Positions 25,624-35,198 of a stretch of DNA of 64,000 nucleotides are shown here, piece by piece; position 1 is the first letter of the stretch; each line of letters starts with the position of its first letter. The position numbers were made by a program, and so were the translations under genes. The notes beneath the pieces are model-generated. The model was not told where the DNA came from and ran no database searches. It saw only the letters and a list, made by a program, of their open reading frames with translations. Source of the DNA: CAYNEO01 sp964396245. GTDB lineage: Bacteria; Zixibacteria; MSB-5A5; GN15; FEB-12. Location: contig CAYNEO010000003.1 in the NCBI GenBank assembly GCA_964396245.1, positions 80,800 through 144,799 on the forward strand, written 5' to 3'.

Positions 25624-28335
25624 CTATCGCCGATCGCTCACTGATGCCCCGGAAAGCGCTCGCAGCCGTTGGGCGGCCGGCTCGAAGTCTTCGTCCAACT
25701 CCAGTACCCTCCGGTAGCCCAGAATCGCCGAATCCTTATGTCCCATATGGAGATAGCACTCGGACAGGCCGAATAGAGCCCCGACATCCTGCGGATGAAT
25801 CCGCAGCACCCGTTCGTAGCAACCTATCGCCTCGCCGAATCGCTCGACTTTGGTGTGGAGATCGCCCACCACATGGATGATTTCGACCGCGTCGGGGTCG
25901 AGTTGGAGGTAGTGCTCCAGTGACGTGATGGCTTCGTCGAATTTGCCCATCTGAGCCCGGGCAAGGCCAAGATTCCGGTAGGCGACCGCCGGCGGCATAT
26001 CCGCCGCCAGGGCCCGCAAATACTGCTCCTCGGCCTCCGCGAATCTTTCTGAACGGTAGTAACAGTTGGCAAGATCGTTGATCAATTCCCCGTCCCGGGG
26101 GCGCTCAGCGACGAGCCGGGAATACGCCTCGATCGCGTCTTCGTGCCGTCCCATCAGGTCAAGCGTTTCGGCCCAGAGTATCCGCTCGTCCGGGTCCTCC
26201 CCGACTATTTCGACTGCCTCGTCCAGCAATCGTGAAGCGGCTGTCGTATTCCCGACAGCGGCATATACCCGGATAAGTCTCAGCAGCAAACCGGCTGATC
26301 CTGGCCTGCTTTCCTCGGCCAGTTTCAGAAGACGTTCCCCCTCCTGCCGGTCGCCCGTGCTGAGTTGCACTTGCGCCAGGCTCAGGGCGGCGTCACCAAT
26401 CCCGTGGCCCGTCTCGATCTGCTTCGTGAAATAATCGCAGGCCTCGCGGATGTTGCCGTCCTGAAGGCAGAGTTTGCCCATGAGCGCGTTGGCGTCACCA
26501 TATTCCGGGTTGAGTTGAAGTGTCTTGTGAAGCCAGCCGCGTGACTGTTCGAAATTCCCCGACAGGTAGGCTATCAGCCCGAGATTGAAAGTCGCCGCGA
26601 CCCGGTTGTCGACATGAAGCAAAATCAGATTGTCGATTTCTTTCGATGGATCGTACCTGGCCTGAACATCGAGGTAACGCCGATATTCTTTCTCCGCCGC
26701 TTCGTAATCCCGTTTCTTGAAACTGATATGAGCCAGAAGCAGGAGCGGGTCGAGATAATCCGGTTTGAGTTTCACCGCACGCCGGCAGTAATTAGTTGCC
26801 CGCTCGAGATTGCCGGTGAAAAAGTGTGTCCAGCCCAACTGATCGAGCGCCATCAGGTGAATATGTCTCTCACGCGGGTTGTTGAGATCTGTCAGGCTCG
26901 CCGCCTGGGCGGCGCAACGAATAATCGTGTCGGCATACTCGGTTATCGGGCGGTCTTTCCGGGAGCGAAGTAACTGGGCATAATTAAACAGTGCAAAAGC
27001 GTCGTCCGGGTTGTACGCCAGTTGATTTTCAAGCAGCCTTTTCGACCGCTCGGTCTTCTGCGCCATCTTCTCCGGCGATAGATCGTATCCGTAATGTTTC
27101 AGGCCGACATTGATACGCGTCACCGCGATTTCATCCGGGACAATCAATTGATTGTGCACGATGCCTTCATATCGGAGGTTTAGATCGCGCCGGAAAAACC
27201 TCGGCGACGGCAGGAACACTTCGCGCTCCTCGTGTATGCCGTATACATTGGTGATATTTATCGAGAGCACCTTGAAGCGGTCATCATTGAGAGCGCTGAT
27301 TAGTTTCGCCGTGTCCCGAACGCAGAACTGCTCGTCGGCGTCGATGACAAGAATCCAGTCGCCCGTCGCCTGCTCGATCGAATAGTTGCGATGTTTCGAA
27401 AAGTTGCCTTCCCAGGGCTGGTGGAATACCCGCGCGCCGTAGGATTCAGCTATCTCAACGGTTTTGTCGCTTGAACCGGTGTCGACGACCACGATCTCGT
27501 GTACCCAGTCCCGGATGGATTCCAGGCACCGCCCGAGCATTTCTTCTTCATCTTTGACAATCATACAGGCAGACACCCGCGCCGTGTTGGCAAGCATTGC
27601 CTGCAGCATTTTGAGCTCCTGGATCTCACGGCAGTGCTGAAGACCCGTGTCAATTACCTGTCGGGCGTTATCGGCCCTGTCTGTCCGGCGGTAGAGATTC
27701 GCAAGGTTGAGATAGGAAACCGGGTCATCCGGGCGGAGGCTAATCGCCTGTTCAAAGCACTTCACGGCGTCGTCACACCGCTCCGCCTGAGAGTAAGCGG
27801 TACCGAGTGCATTCAGCAGCCTGTAGTTGATCCCCTGAAAGCAGGCAAGTTTCTGAGCCGCAGTCGCGTGCGCAGGCGTTTTTCCCACCAGCTGGAGAAA
27901 TCGCGTCCCCGCCTCTATTGCTTCATCGGGGTCGTGTAATTTTGTGTTGATACAACAGCGAGCGGCATGGAAATCGGCGCAGTCGGGGCAATCCCGGAGA
28001 CCGCGCTCGGCAACATATTCGGCTTCATGGAGCTTGTGCTGTTCGATCAGTCCAAAAGTCAGCAGCCGGTTGTATCGCACTCTCACAAGACGGTCGGCAA
28101 AGGGATAATTTGATTCGAGATGAAGCACGCTTTCGAGAAGCCTCTCCCCCATCCCGTCATCGAGATAATACTCCCCGAGTTCCAGCGCGGCATCGAGATT
28201 CTGCGGATCATTGCGGGCGGCAGCCGTCAACCGTCGCAACTGACGGTTCTGTGCCTCTCGGGATACCGTTGCGGATTCGGCGGCTATCCGTCGTTCCGAT
28301 ATACTCGCACTCCTATCGCGTTCTTTCTTTGCCAT
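25624..28335 (-). CDS. TPR-flanked family-2 glycosyltransferase, likely flagellin-modifying
   Basis: 903 residues. N-terminal TPR-like helices (about 40-250) precede a GT2 catalytic domain (about 253-420) with the start SACMIVKDEEEMLGRCLES, VVVDTGSSDKT and the nucleotide-sugar-binding DAD at 332-334 (LVIDADEQF). The remaining ~450 residues are a long TPR array (for example CFEQAISLRPDD earlier and YLQLDPDAVEIIHVVGDLHT late). No membrane segment, so cytoplasmic. The position between fliW and fliC, with a large Ser/Thr-rich flagellin next door, suggests flagellin glycosylation, but sugar and acceptor are unknown. TPRs would bind the protein substrate. Confidence 0.85.
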   Translation of the reverse strand: MAKKERDRSASISERRIAAESATVSREAQNRQLRRLTAAARNDPQNLDAALELGEYYLDDGMGERLLESVLHLESNYPFADRLVRVRYNRLLTFGLIEQHKLHEAEYVAERGLRDCPDCADFHAARCCINTKLHDPDEAIEAGTRFLQLVGKTPAHATAAQKLACFQGINYRLLNALGTAYSQAERCDDAVKCFEQAISLRPDDPVSYLNLANLYRRTDRADNARQVIDTGLQHCREIQELKMLQAMLANTARVSACMIVKDEEEMLGRCLESIRDWVHEIVVVDTGSSDKTVEIAESYGARVFHQPWEGNFSKHRNYSIEQATGDWILVIDADEQFCVRDTAKLISALNDDRFKVLSINITNVYGIHEEREVFLPSPRFFRRDLNLRYEGIVHNQLIVPDEIAVTRINVGLKHYGYDLSPEKMAQKTERSKRLLENQLAYNPDDAFALFNYAQLLRSRKDRPITEYADTIIRCAAQAASLTDLNNPRERHIHLMALDQLGWTHFFTGNLERATNYCRRAVKLKPDYLDPLLLLAHISFKKRDYEAAEKEYRRYLDVQARYDPSKEIDNLILLHVDNRVAATFNLGLIAYLSGNFEQSRGWLHKTLQLNPEYGDANALMGKLCLQDGNIREACDYFTKQIETGHGIGDAALSLAQVQLSTGDRQEGERLLKLAEESRPGSAGLLLRLIRVYAAVGNTTAASRLLDEAVEIVGEDPDERILWAETLDLMGRHEDAIEAYSRLVAERPRDGELINDLANCYYRSERFAEAEEQYLRALAADMPPAVAYRNLGLARAQMGKFDEAITSLEHYLQLDPDAVEIIHVVGDLHTKVERFGEAIGCYERVLRIHPQDVGALFGLSECYLHMGHKDSAILGYRRVLELDEDFEPAAQRLRALSGASVSDRR

Positions 28336-28385
28336 GTCTCTGTCAGTCGCCGGAACTGTTGACGTTTTCGGTCAGGACGTTTCGA

Positions 28386-28853
28386 TCAGACCAGTGCTTC
28401 TTCAAGTGCCGTAACCGGAGCGGTTTCCAGTGCCTCCATCAGTGAATGGCAGACATGGTATTCCGAGTTGACCAGCACCAATTGCTTGCCGAGGTTGTTC
28501 TCGGTATTGATCAGCACCGGTCCCTGCAAATTGGCCGAGATGTCCTTTGAGTCGTCCGGAATGGTGACGATCACGTAGGTCTCGACCGACTCCACCCGAG
28601 AGACCTTCAGTTCGGCGATCTCCTTCGGATTCACTTCGATCCTATAGTCCGGGAAAAACACCAGCGGATTGACCACCATAAACGCGACCGATTCCTCGTC
28701 GACAGACTGCAGCCACAGAAACGGTGCGATTTCGTCAACCTCGATCAGGCAGAACTGCGCGAGAGACTCGAATCCGAGTATCGGCCGTTCCATCGTGATG
28801 AGTTTTTCCTCCGGGACCTCCAATGGTCCGAATCTCAGGGTATTAACGATCAT
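28386..28853 (-). CDS. fliW: Flagellar assembly factor FliW
   Basis: 155 residues. The FliW fold is recognised from TLRFGPLEVPEEKLITM at the start, then ILGFESLAQFCLIE, PFLWLQSVDEESVAF and the VNPLVFFPDYRIEV segment. FliW binds CsrA and also flagellin, so that secretion of flagellin frees FliW to remove CsrA from the flagellin message. It follows flgL by 19 bases, and csrA lies just upstream of flgL. About 10 extra C-terminal residues. Confidence 0.95.
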   Translation of the reverse strand: MIVNTLRFGPLEVPEEKLITMERPILGFESLAQFCLIEVDEIAPFLWLQSVDEESVAFMVVNPLVFFPDYRIEVNPKEIAELKVSRVESVETYVIVTIPDDSKDISANLQGPVLINTENNLGKQLVLVNSEYHVCHSLMEALETAPVTALEEALV

Positions 28854-28872
28854 AACGGTATCCCTTTGCTCT

Positions 28873-30798
28873 CTATTTCAGGAAATCCAATAATGTCGGT
28901 TGAATGATTTTGCTGGCGGACATCAGCGCCGCCTGGTAGTTGTTCTCCTGCGTCGACAACTGCGTGATCAGTTCGGTCATGTCGGCGTCCTCGACATCGG
29001 ACAGCAACTTCGTGAAACTCACGTCCTGGTCGACCAGTCTCGTGCGGGTATTTTCGAGTCTCATCGCCCGGCTTCCGGTCGTTCCGCGCGTATTGAGCAA
29101 CTGCTGGATCGATTCGTCGAGATTCTCCAGCAATATGCCGCACCCCTCCTGATCGTCACTTTTCAGCGCATTGATCAGCACCAGCAGCGAGCCCATCAGG
29201 TCACTCGAACCGTATATACCGAGCGTCTTGGCGCTTCGCCCGGCGCCCACATCTTCGACTGTCAGTGATTTGGTCGTGTCGTTATTGGCAATCTGGATCC
29301 CGGTTCCGGAGTCGTTTATCGAGGCGGTGACATCCAGCGTCGAACTGTTCAGCCGGTCGAGCAAATCCTGCACAGTGACCAGCGCGGTGTCGCCCAGGTC
29401 TATCGTAACACTGATATCGCCCTGCTTGAAGATAATTTCATCGCGGTCGAAACCGAGTCCGCCGCGGAAGTTCGCCAGAAGGGAATCAGCCGTCAGTAGC
29501 GGATTGAGATCGCTGCCCGGATTGTCCGACGAGAACTCGCCGAGTATACCGAGGTCAGCCGCAACCGTACCGCCGGCCTCAGCTATGTCGAATGAGACTT
29601 CCGGGTTCAGGTCGGTCCCGGTCATGATCGCGCCGACAAAACCCTTTATGCCGAGATTGCCGGCGGTATGTTCGTAGTCGCCCGCCTCGGATATGATCAG
29701 GTTCAACGGCATGGCATTACCGTCGGTGACAACGAATCCGGTTTGCGTGGCATTGATACCGAGGGTGACGTTATTGACGCCTGCCGCGGCAAGCTGCGAA
29801 TTGAACTCGTTGATTACGTCATCGACTGTCAACGCCCCCGAAAGGTCAACGATGACATCGGCGCCCGCACCGTTGGACACCTTGAGTTCACCCGGTGACA
29901 AGTCGACACCCTGCCCGCTGTTCAATTTAGAAAGCAGTGTTGACCCGGAAATCTGTCCTGTCTGGGACGTGAAAAACTTGAGGTTGTTTCCCTCGTCGCC
30001 GAGACCGACAGTCAGGTTGGTGATGCCGTCAGCAGCGAGCTGCGTATTGATCGTGTCAATGACATTCTGAACTGTCGTTGCGCCGCTGAGATCAACGGTC
30101 GAGGAAATGTTCAGGTTCTGATCCGTGATGGTAATCGATGCCGGTGCCGTTGACAGGTCGACACCCGTTCCGCCGTTCAAATTCGCGAGCAGCGTGTCGG
30201 CTGACAGCCCGACATTGACATCCGCTGATTCGCCGAGCGCCTGGAACGGCGTCAGAAAGGTATCGGCGCCGTTGAAATTGATTATGCTCCGTAGCGCCGA
30301 GTCGGTTTCGAATTCAATCTCGCCCCGGTCGCCTTCATAGACCACGCCGGTCGCGGATACCGTGAACGGCTTGGTTCTCGTCCGAAAACCGGAGAATATT
30401 CGCCGGCCTTCGAGTTCAGTATTGGCGAGTTGGACGATTTGATCGAAAATCGACTGCACTTCGGTGGCCGAGGCTTCACGGGCAATATCGTCGTAATTGC
30501 CGTTGGCCATCGCAATGGCGATTTCTTTGGCCGACGATAACGAGTCTTTGGCGTCACTCAGGATTGAGTCATAGGTCCCCATCCAGGTCAGGCCCTGGTC
30601 GACATTTTTCCGGTACTGGGCAATCTTGGCCAGTTCCGTCCGATAGTTGAGATCGCGAACGGTGCCGGTGGGATCATCCGAGGGAGCGTTGATCCGCCGC
30701 CCGGATGACATGTTGGTCTGCAGGTCCATCAGACGCCTGATGGAGCGCTGCATGTTGAATACCACTCGGCCGGTTATCATCCCATCTGTAACGCGCAT
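28873..30798 (-). CDS. flgL: Hook-filament junction protein FlgL with three inserted IN-type modules
   Basis: 641 residues, about twice the normal 300-320. The N-terminal flagellin-like domain (MRVTDGMITGRVVFNMQRS, SSGRRINAPSDDPTGTVRDL) and C-terminal helix (ITQLSTQENNYQAALMSASK) are typical. Between them lie three similar ~70-residue modules at about 203-277, 288-358 and 438-504. Each shows a Leu-leu-N-G-G-x-G-vD/F start, a VDLSGA- or IDLGDT-type strand and a VxxxIN/LN helix, like the flagellin-hook IN motif (PF07196). FlgL joins hook to filament. Cotranscription with csrA and fliW is likely. Confidence 0.93.
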   Translation of the reverse strand: MRVTDGMITGRVVFNMQRSIRRLMDLQTNMSSGRRINAPSDDPTGTVRDLNYRTELAKIAQYRKNVDQGLTWMGTYDSILSDAKDSLSSAKEIAIAMANGNYDDIAREASATEVQSIFDQIVQLANTELEGRRIFSGFRTRTKPFTVSATGVVYEGDRGEIEFETDSALRSIINFNGADTFLTPFQALGESADVNVGLSADTLLANLNGGTGVDLSTAPASITITDQNLNISSTVDLSGATTVQNVIDTINTQLAADGITNLTVGLGDEGNNLKFFTSQTGQISGSTLLSKLNSGQGVDLSPGELKVSNGAGADVIVDLSGALTVDDVINEFNSQLAAAGVNNVTLGINATQTGFVVTDGNAMPLNLIISEAGDYEHTAGNLGIKGFVGAIMTGTDLNPEVSFDIAEAGGTVAADLGILGEFSSDNPGSDLNPLLTADSLLANFRGGLGFDRDEIIFKQGDISVTIDLGDTALVTVQDLLDRLNSSTLDVTASINDSGTGIQIANNDTTKSLTVEDVGAGRSAKTLGIYGSSDLMGSLLVLINALKSDDQEGCGILLENLDESIQQLLNTRGTTGSRAMRLENTRTRLVDQDVSFTKLLSDVEDADMTELITQLSTQENNYQAALMSASKIIQPTLLDFLK

Positions 30799-30838
30799 TC
30801 CTATACCTCACTTGACTTGTAAGTCGAGCCGTGACTCC

Positions 30839-31162
30839 TCACGATTTGTCGGGGCGGCTCGAGTCGCCGCCGTTCGGACCCTCGTCTTTGTACCTCACGG
30901 CGGAAGTGCTGCCTTCGTCAGGGTCGCCCTTGATCTTATCCTTGATCTTCTTCACGACACCCATGAAATCGCCCTTGAGGTTTTTCGATGCCTTTCGATT
31001 TTCCGCCTGGATCTTGACGTAGATCTCTTCACGATGGACGACAACTTTGAGCGGTGCTTCGATTCCGAGCCGCACCTGGCGGCCGCGGATTCCGAGCACC
31101 GACACCCTGATATCATCGCCGATCGTTATGGATTCACCTAACTTCCTTGTTAGAATGAGCAA
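30839..31162 (-). CDS. csrA: Carbon storage/translation regulator CsrA with extended tail
   Basis: 107 residues; typical CsrA has 60-75. Residues 1-65 are canonical (MLILTRKLGESITIGDDIRV, with RNA-binding L4, R6 and R44 in VVHREEIYVKI). The following ~42 residues are highly charged with a Lys-rich helix (DFMGVVKKIKDKIKGD) and a disordered Ser/Asp/Gly end. CsrA binds GGA motifs to block translation, here most likely of fliC. It is placed between flgK and flgL, and fliW (its antagonist) follows flgL. The tail may alter FliW or RNA binding. Confidence 0.93.
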   Translation of the reverse strand: MLILTRKLGESITIGDDIRVSVLGIRGRQVRLGIEAPLKVVVHREEIYVKIQAENRKASKNLKGDFMGVVKKIKDKIKGDPDEGSTSAVRYKDEGPNGGDSSRPDKS

Positions 31163-31203
31163 AACGCCCTCCTTGGAACGTCGTCTTTTATCTCTTTATC
31201 TTA

Positions 31204-32595
31204 TTATCGCCCAACCACGCCTAATCTGAACACTACCGTATCCAGAGCCTCGTCCATTGTTGTGATAACCCGCGCGGCGGCATCATAGGCATGCTGGGAT
31301 TTGATCATATTGGCCATCTCTTCGTCGAGTGAAACCCCCTGCACCGATTGACGGGCGTTATCAACTTGTGAGACAAGAAGTTCGTAGTTGCTGCTGAACG
31401 ACTTCGCTTCCTGTGTGTCAACACCCAGTTTCCCTACCAGGCTGTTGTAGAAGTCGTTTATGGTCATCGTATTATCGGCGACAACCGCCTTGCTGCGCAG
31501 CTCGGATAATGCCAGGGCGATAATATTGTCACCGTCGGGCCCCGATGAGGCCACGACTTTGTTTACATTTGTCGCCAGATCCGGATTTAGCCTGACTGTC
31601 AACGCGTCCAGGGCAGTCGGATCGAAGAAATTTCCGCCGGCGCTTCCGTCGAGCGTATATCCCGACGAATGCAGGCTGTTCACCTGCTCCACCAGCGCTG
31701 TTGTCAGCTGGTTCAGTTCATCCAGATACCCGGGAATAGTCTTGTCACGGGAATCCACCAGCCCCTTCAACTGACCATTAATATTAGTCAGCTCAACCTT
31801 GGTCCCTTTCCAGACGATGTTGCTGGTCGGGCTGCCGTTTTCGTTGACGGTGTTGGTGCCGATTTCAAAAGCGTCCGGACCGTCGACAATCACCATTGCG
31901 CCCATATACACCAGGTTGGTTGCGTTGCCTTTGTCGACCGTCCGAACATCGATGATATTCGACAGTTCGTCGATCAACAGGTCGCGGGCATCCCGAAGAT
32001 CGTTCGCTTTGGCGCTTCCGATTTCCGAGGTCTTTATGAGCTGATTGAGTTTTCCGATTTCATTGGTCAGGCGGTTGATCTCCGAGGTCATGTTCTCGAG
32101 ATCGCGGTTGATCGAATCCCGGAGATTGGTCAGTTGTCGGGCGACCTGATGAATTCCGTTCACCAGTGAATTGGCCTTGGTGATCACCATTTTGCGGTTG
32201 TTGGTCGAGTCCGAGTTGGTGGATAATTCCGACCACGCGTCCCAGAAATCGTTCAGCAGGTCATTGAGTGACGTATCCTGCGGTTCGTTGAGCACCGATT
32301 CGATCTGCGACAGTGTTTTCTGCTTGTATGTCCACTGCCCCAGCGACTTCTGCGCCTCGCGGTACTGCTGCCCGAGAAACAGGTCGCGGATATGCCGGAT
32401 ATCATCGGCCTGAATACCGGTCCCGATCGGGCCGGCCGGGCTGTCACCCGGATAGGAGGCTGATATCGACACGCGCTGCCGCGTGTACCCGGGCGTATTT
32501 ACGTTGGCGATATTGTGACCTATTGTCTGGAGGACAAACTGGTGCGACAAGAGCGCCCGCTTGCCGACTTCGAGTGCCTGAAACAATCCCGGCAT
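31204..32595 (-). CDS. flgK: Hook-associated protein FlgK
   Basis: 463 residues, somewhat shorter than the 547 of enteric FlgK. The N-terminus (MPGLFQALEVGKRALLSHQF, then NIANVNTPGYTRQRVSI) and the C-terminus (EEMANMIKSQHAYDAAARVI) are conserved. The central variable domain is reduced. FlgK forms the first junction zone between hook and filament. The start ATG overlaps the flgN stop by one base (TAATG), so the two are coupled. Confidence 0.96.
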   Translation of the reverse strand: MPGLFQALEVGKRALLSHQFVLQTIGHNIANVNTPGYTRQRVSISASYPGDSPAGPIGTGIQADDIRHIRDLFLGQQYREAQKSLGQWTYKQKTLSQIESVLNEPQDTSLNDLLNDFWDAWSELSTNSDSTNNRKMVITKANSLVNGIHQVARQLTNLRDSINRDLENMTSEINRLTNEIGKLNQLIKTSEIGSAKANDLRDARDLLIDELSNIIDVRTVDKGNATNLVYMGAMVIVDGPDAFEIGTNTVNENGSPTSNIVWKGTKVELTNINGQLKGLVDSRDKTIPGYLDELNQLTTALVEQVNSLHSSGYTLDGSAGGNFFDPTALDALTVRLNPDLATNVNKVVASSGPDGDNIIALALSELRSKAVVADNTMTINDFYNSLVGKLGVDTQEAKSFSSNYELLVSQVDNARQSVQGVSLDEEMANMIKSQHAYDAAARVITTMDEALDTVVFRLGVVGR

Positions 32596-33080
32596 TACGC
32601 CCTCCTGTCCACTGCCACCGTCCCGCCGGTTTCCCGTGCGGCTCCGGCCGGGGCATAGGTTTTGTGCGGGTGGTTGATTCGTGACAGCGCCGCCATCGTT
32701 TTAGCGATGAACTCGCGCGACTGATTCAGGAGCATGGCGTTTGAATTCCGCGTCCTGTTGATCTCGTCGTTGAGACTGAGAATCAGTTCCTTGAGTTCGA
32801 GCAGGCGCCCGGCCTGGTTTTCATCGACCAGTTCGAGCAGACGGGTCACTGTCAGGTCACCGTCGATTGCATTCGCAGCCTTGATCTCTTCGATCAACTG
32901 CTCCCGTTGTCGGCTCAAGAGGCGGCTCTCGACAAGCTTTTCCTGGTGCCGCTCGGTCACACGGTTTAGTCCGGCGATATTGTTGGTCACCAGCATCTCT
33001 TTTTGTTCCTGGAGCAATTCGAGGAATGATTCGAAGAGAGCAGCTTCCTTGCTGATTATTTCGATCAGACGGTTTATCAT
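32595..33080 (-). CDS. flgN: FlgK/FlgL export chaperone FlgN
   Basis: 161 residues, helical throughout. FlgN-type N-terminus (IEIISKEAALFESFLELLQE) and central helix; C-terminal Lys/Arg/Ala-rich tail. FlgN binds FlgK and FlgL for export. Coupled to flgK by one-base overlap, which supports the assignment. A second, more distant FlgN-like gene lies near fliS. Confidence 0.88.
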   Translation of the reverse strand: MINRLIEIISKEAALFESFLELLQEQKEMLVTNNIAGLNRVTERHQEKLVESRLLSRQREQLIEEIKAANAIDGDLTVTRLLELVDENQAGRLLELKELILSLNDEINRTRNSNAMLLNQSREFIAKTMAALSRINHPHKTYAPAGAARETGGTVAVDRRA

Positions 33081-33120
33081 ATCCTATTTCTGCCTTCTTA
33101 CTGTATCGTCCGGTCCCGCA

Positions 33121-34053
33121 TCACTCTTTAGAGCTCGCACGGGGGATTTTCACACCCGCATTCTCGAGGTGTGTGGTGACACGCTTCACATACTGCTGTG
33201 TTTCGCGGAACGGCGGAACCCCGCCGTGCTTGTTCACATTGCCGGGACCCGCATTGTAGGCTGCCAGAGCCACTTCGAGGTCACCGTAATGGTCGAGCAG
33301 GTGTTTCAGATATTTGCTCCCGGCCATCACATTCTCAGCCGGGTTGAACGAGTCTTTTGCCCCGTATGCCTCCGCGGTCGAGTCTACGAGTTGCATCAGT
33401 CCCTTCGCACCCGCCGGCGACACGGCTCTTTCGTCCCCGTCCGATTCCACCCTGATAACCGATGCTATCAGAGTTGAGTCGAGCTTGGTTTCTTCGGCGG
33501 CTTTGTCGATAATCGCACCATACCGTGCCCGAATCGGATCCTGGTTCAACTGCCGATTCGTCTGAGCGACAGGAAACATCTGCGGCGTTTCGTCTTTTCG
33601 TTTTATCGTTTTGTTTTCATCCCGTAAGGGAATCGGCTTTTCTTTCAAGTCCAGCGGCTGATCGGGGCTGCTCCGTAACGGCCTGATTTCAGGCGATGAT
33701 TGATGACCGTCGTACTCGGCTTCGATCAGCTTCTCGAACTGATTGTACAGCAACTCGCCTATTGACCCGTGGGCGTCGCTTGCCATCGAACGCGAAAGTT
33801 CCATATCGAATAACTGATTGAACGTGTCCTTACCGAGTGACTTCGCAAACGGCAGGTCTTTCGTCAGCGGGTTCTCCGGCACCGTCTCGCGCATCGTCTT
33901 GAGCATGTAATACATGAAAAACGACTCGAATTCCGTGGTCGCCCTGCGCAGCCGGAGCTTCTCCTGCTCGAGGCTCGTTGCCTTCTCGTTTTTGAGACGG
34001 GAGAGGTCGCTCGACGGCGCGTCGATGAGCGGTACGGTCGGCCCGATAGACAT
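33121..34053 (-). CDS. flgJ: FlgJ-like rod protein with lytic transglycosylase domain
   Basis: 310 residues in two parts. Residues about 35-112 are the rod-binding domain (EFESFFMYYMLKTMRETVPE), and 175-300 are an SLT-type lytic transglycosylase (IIDKAAEETKLDSTLIASVI, catalytic Glu at 203 in RVESDGD, GAKGLMQL, AAYNAGPGNV). A disordered linker joins them. In Salmonella the muramidase half of FlgJ belongs to a different family (GH73-like), so this is an alternative domain pairing. It would open the peptidoglycan for the rod. No signal peptide, as expected for export through the flagellar pathway. ATG overlaps the flgI stop by one base. Confidence 0.9.
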   Translation of the reverse strand: MSIGPTVPLIDAPSSDLSRLKNEKATSLEQEKLRLRRATTEFESFFMYYMLKTMRETVPENPLTKDLPFAKSLGKDTFNQLFDMELSRSMASDAHGSIGELLYNQFEKLIEAEYDGHQSSPEIRPLRSSPDQPLDLKEKPIPLRDENKTIKRKDETPQMFPVAQTNRQLNQDPIRARYGAIIDKAAEETKLDSTLIASVIRVESDGDERAVSPAGAKGLMQLVDSTAEAYGAKDSFNPAENVMAGSKYLKHLLDHYGDLEVALAAYNAGPGNVNKHGGVPPFRETQQYVKRVTTHLENAGVKIPRASSKE

Positions 34054-35189
34054 CAGATAATTACCAGTTCTGCGTGCAGTGCGCCGGCCTGTTTCAGGGC
34101 CTGAAATATGGCGACAATGTCACGCGGCGTAGCGCCGATCTTGTTCAGTGCGGTGGCAACGTCGGACAGCGATACCGCCCCTTCTAATGCCACCACGCGG
34201 GCGTTCTGTTGATCGACACGGATAGTCGGTTCCTGCACCACTATCGTCTCACCCTGGCTGAACGGCTCCGGTTGCGACACGATCGGGCGCGATTGAATAT
34301 TGACCGTTATGGTACCATGAGCCACCGCGACCGGCTCGATAGTCACGTGCTGGCCGGCTACGATAGTCCCGGTCTTTTCATTTATGATCACCTTGGCGTT
34401 GTTATCCGGAATCACTTCCAGCTGACCGATGTCTGAGATGAATTCGCTCCTCAAACTCGGGTACATCAGCGAATCGGGAATCACCACTTTAATCGTACCG
34501 CCGTTCATCGCGTAGGCGGTCAGACCATATTTGATATTGATCCGTTCGGCGATACGGTGCGACGTGGTGTTGTCTGGATCGAGCAGTGTCAGGTAAAATT
34601 CCTGCTCGGAATCCGGCGTCGGCTCCACTGCGTTGGTCACTTTCGCGCCGCCGGGTACCCGCCCGACCAGGGTATAGTTGTTGACGATGCGGTTGCCTTC
34701 ATCGACCTGGACGTTAAAACCACCGATCGACACCGGTCCCTGTGCGACCGCCCTGACCACGCCGTTGGCGTCGGACAGCGGCGTCAACAGCAGCGTTCCG
34801 CCCTGAAGCGACGATGCGTCTCCGACCGATGATACTGTCACGTCGAAGTTACTTCCGTCTGCCTGCAAACTGGACAGGCGCGCCGTTACCATCACGGCCG
34901 CGATATTTTTCACTTTCACCTTGTTGACGTCGACTGTCAGTCCCATACGTTGCATCATGTTCACCAGCGATTGCGTGGTGAACTGCGTGCCGTTGCCGTC
35001 GCCGGTGCCGTCGAGGCCGATCACCAGGCCGTAGCCGATAAGGTCCGTTTCCTGCTTGTTCTGAAAGGCGCAGAGATCTTTGACCCGCACCCGCATGGCA
35101 TCGACCGGGCAGGCCAGAAACAGGATGAGATTCGCGAGAAACACCATGCCGGCGGGAGTGATCAAGCGGCTGTGTAAGGATGTAAACAT
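34053..35189 (-). CDS. flgI: Flagellar P-ring protein FlgI
   Basis: 378 residues, full length. Signal peptide (about 1-31, ending CPVDA) then the invariant RVKDLCAFQNKQETDLIGYG and GLVIGLDGTGDG. FlgI forms the periplasmic bushing around the rod. Its presence with FlgH shows an outer membrane. It follows flgH by nine bases. Confidence 0.97.
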   Translation of the reverse strand: MFTSLHSRLITPAGMVFLANLILFLACPVDAMRVRVKDLCAFQNKQETDLIGYGLVIGLDGTGDGNGTQFTTQSLVNMMQRMGLTVDVNKVKVKNIAAVMVTARLSSLQADGSNFDVTVSSVGDASSLQGGTLLLTPLSDANGVVRAVAQGPVSIGGFNVQVDEGNRIVNNYTLVGRVPGGAKVTNAVEPTPDSEQEFYLTLLDPDNTTSHRIAERINIKYGLTAYAMNGGTIKVVIPDSLMYPSLRSEFISDIGQLEVIPDNNAKVIINEKTGTIVAGQHVTIEPVAVAHGTITVNIQSRPIVSQPEPFSQGETIVVQEPTIRVDQQNARVVALEGAVSLSDVATALNKIGATPRDIVAIFQALKQAGALHAELVII

Positions 35190-35198
35190 GATAACCTC

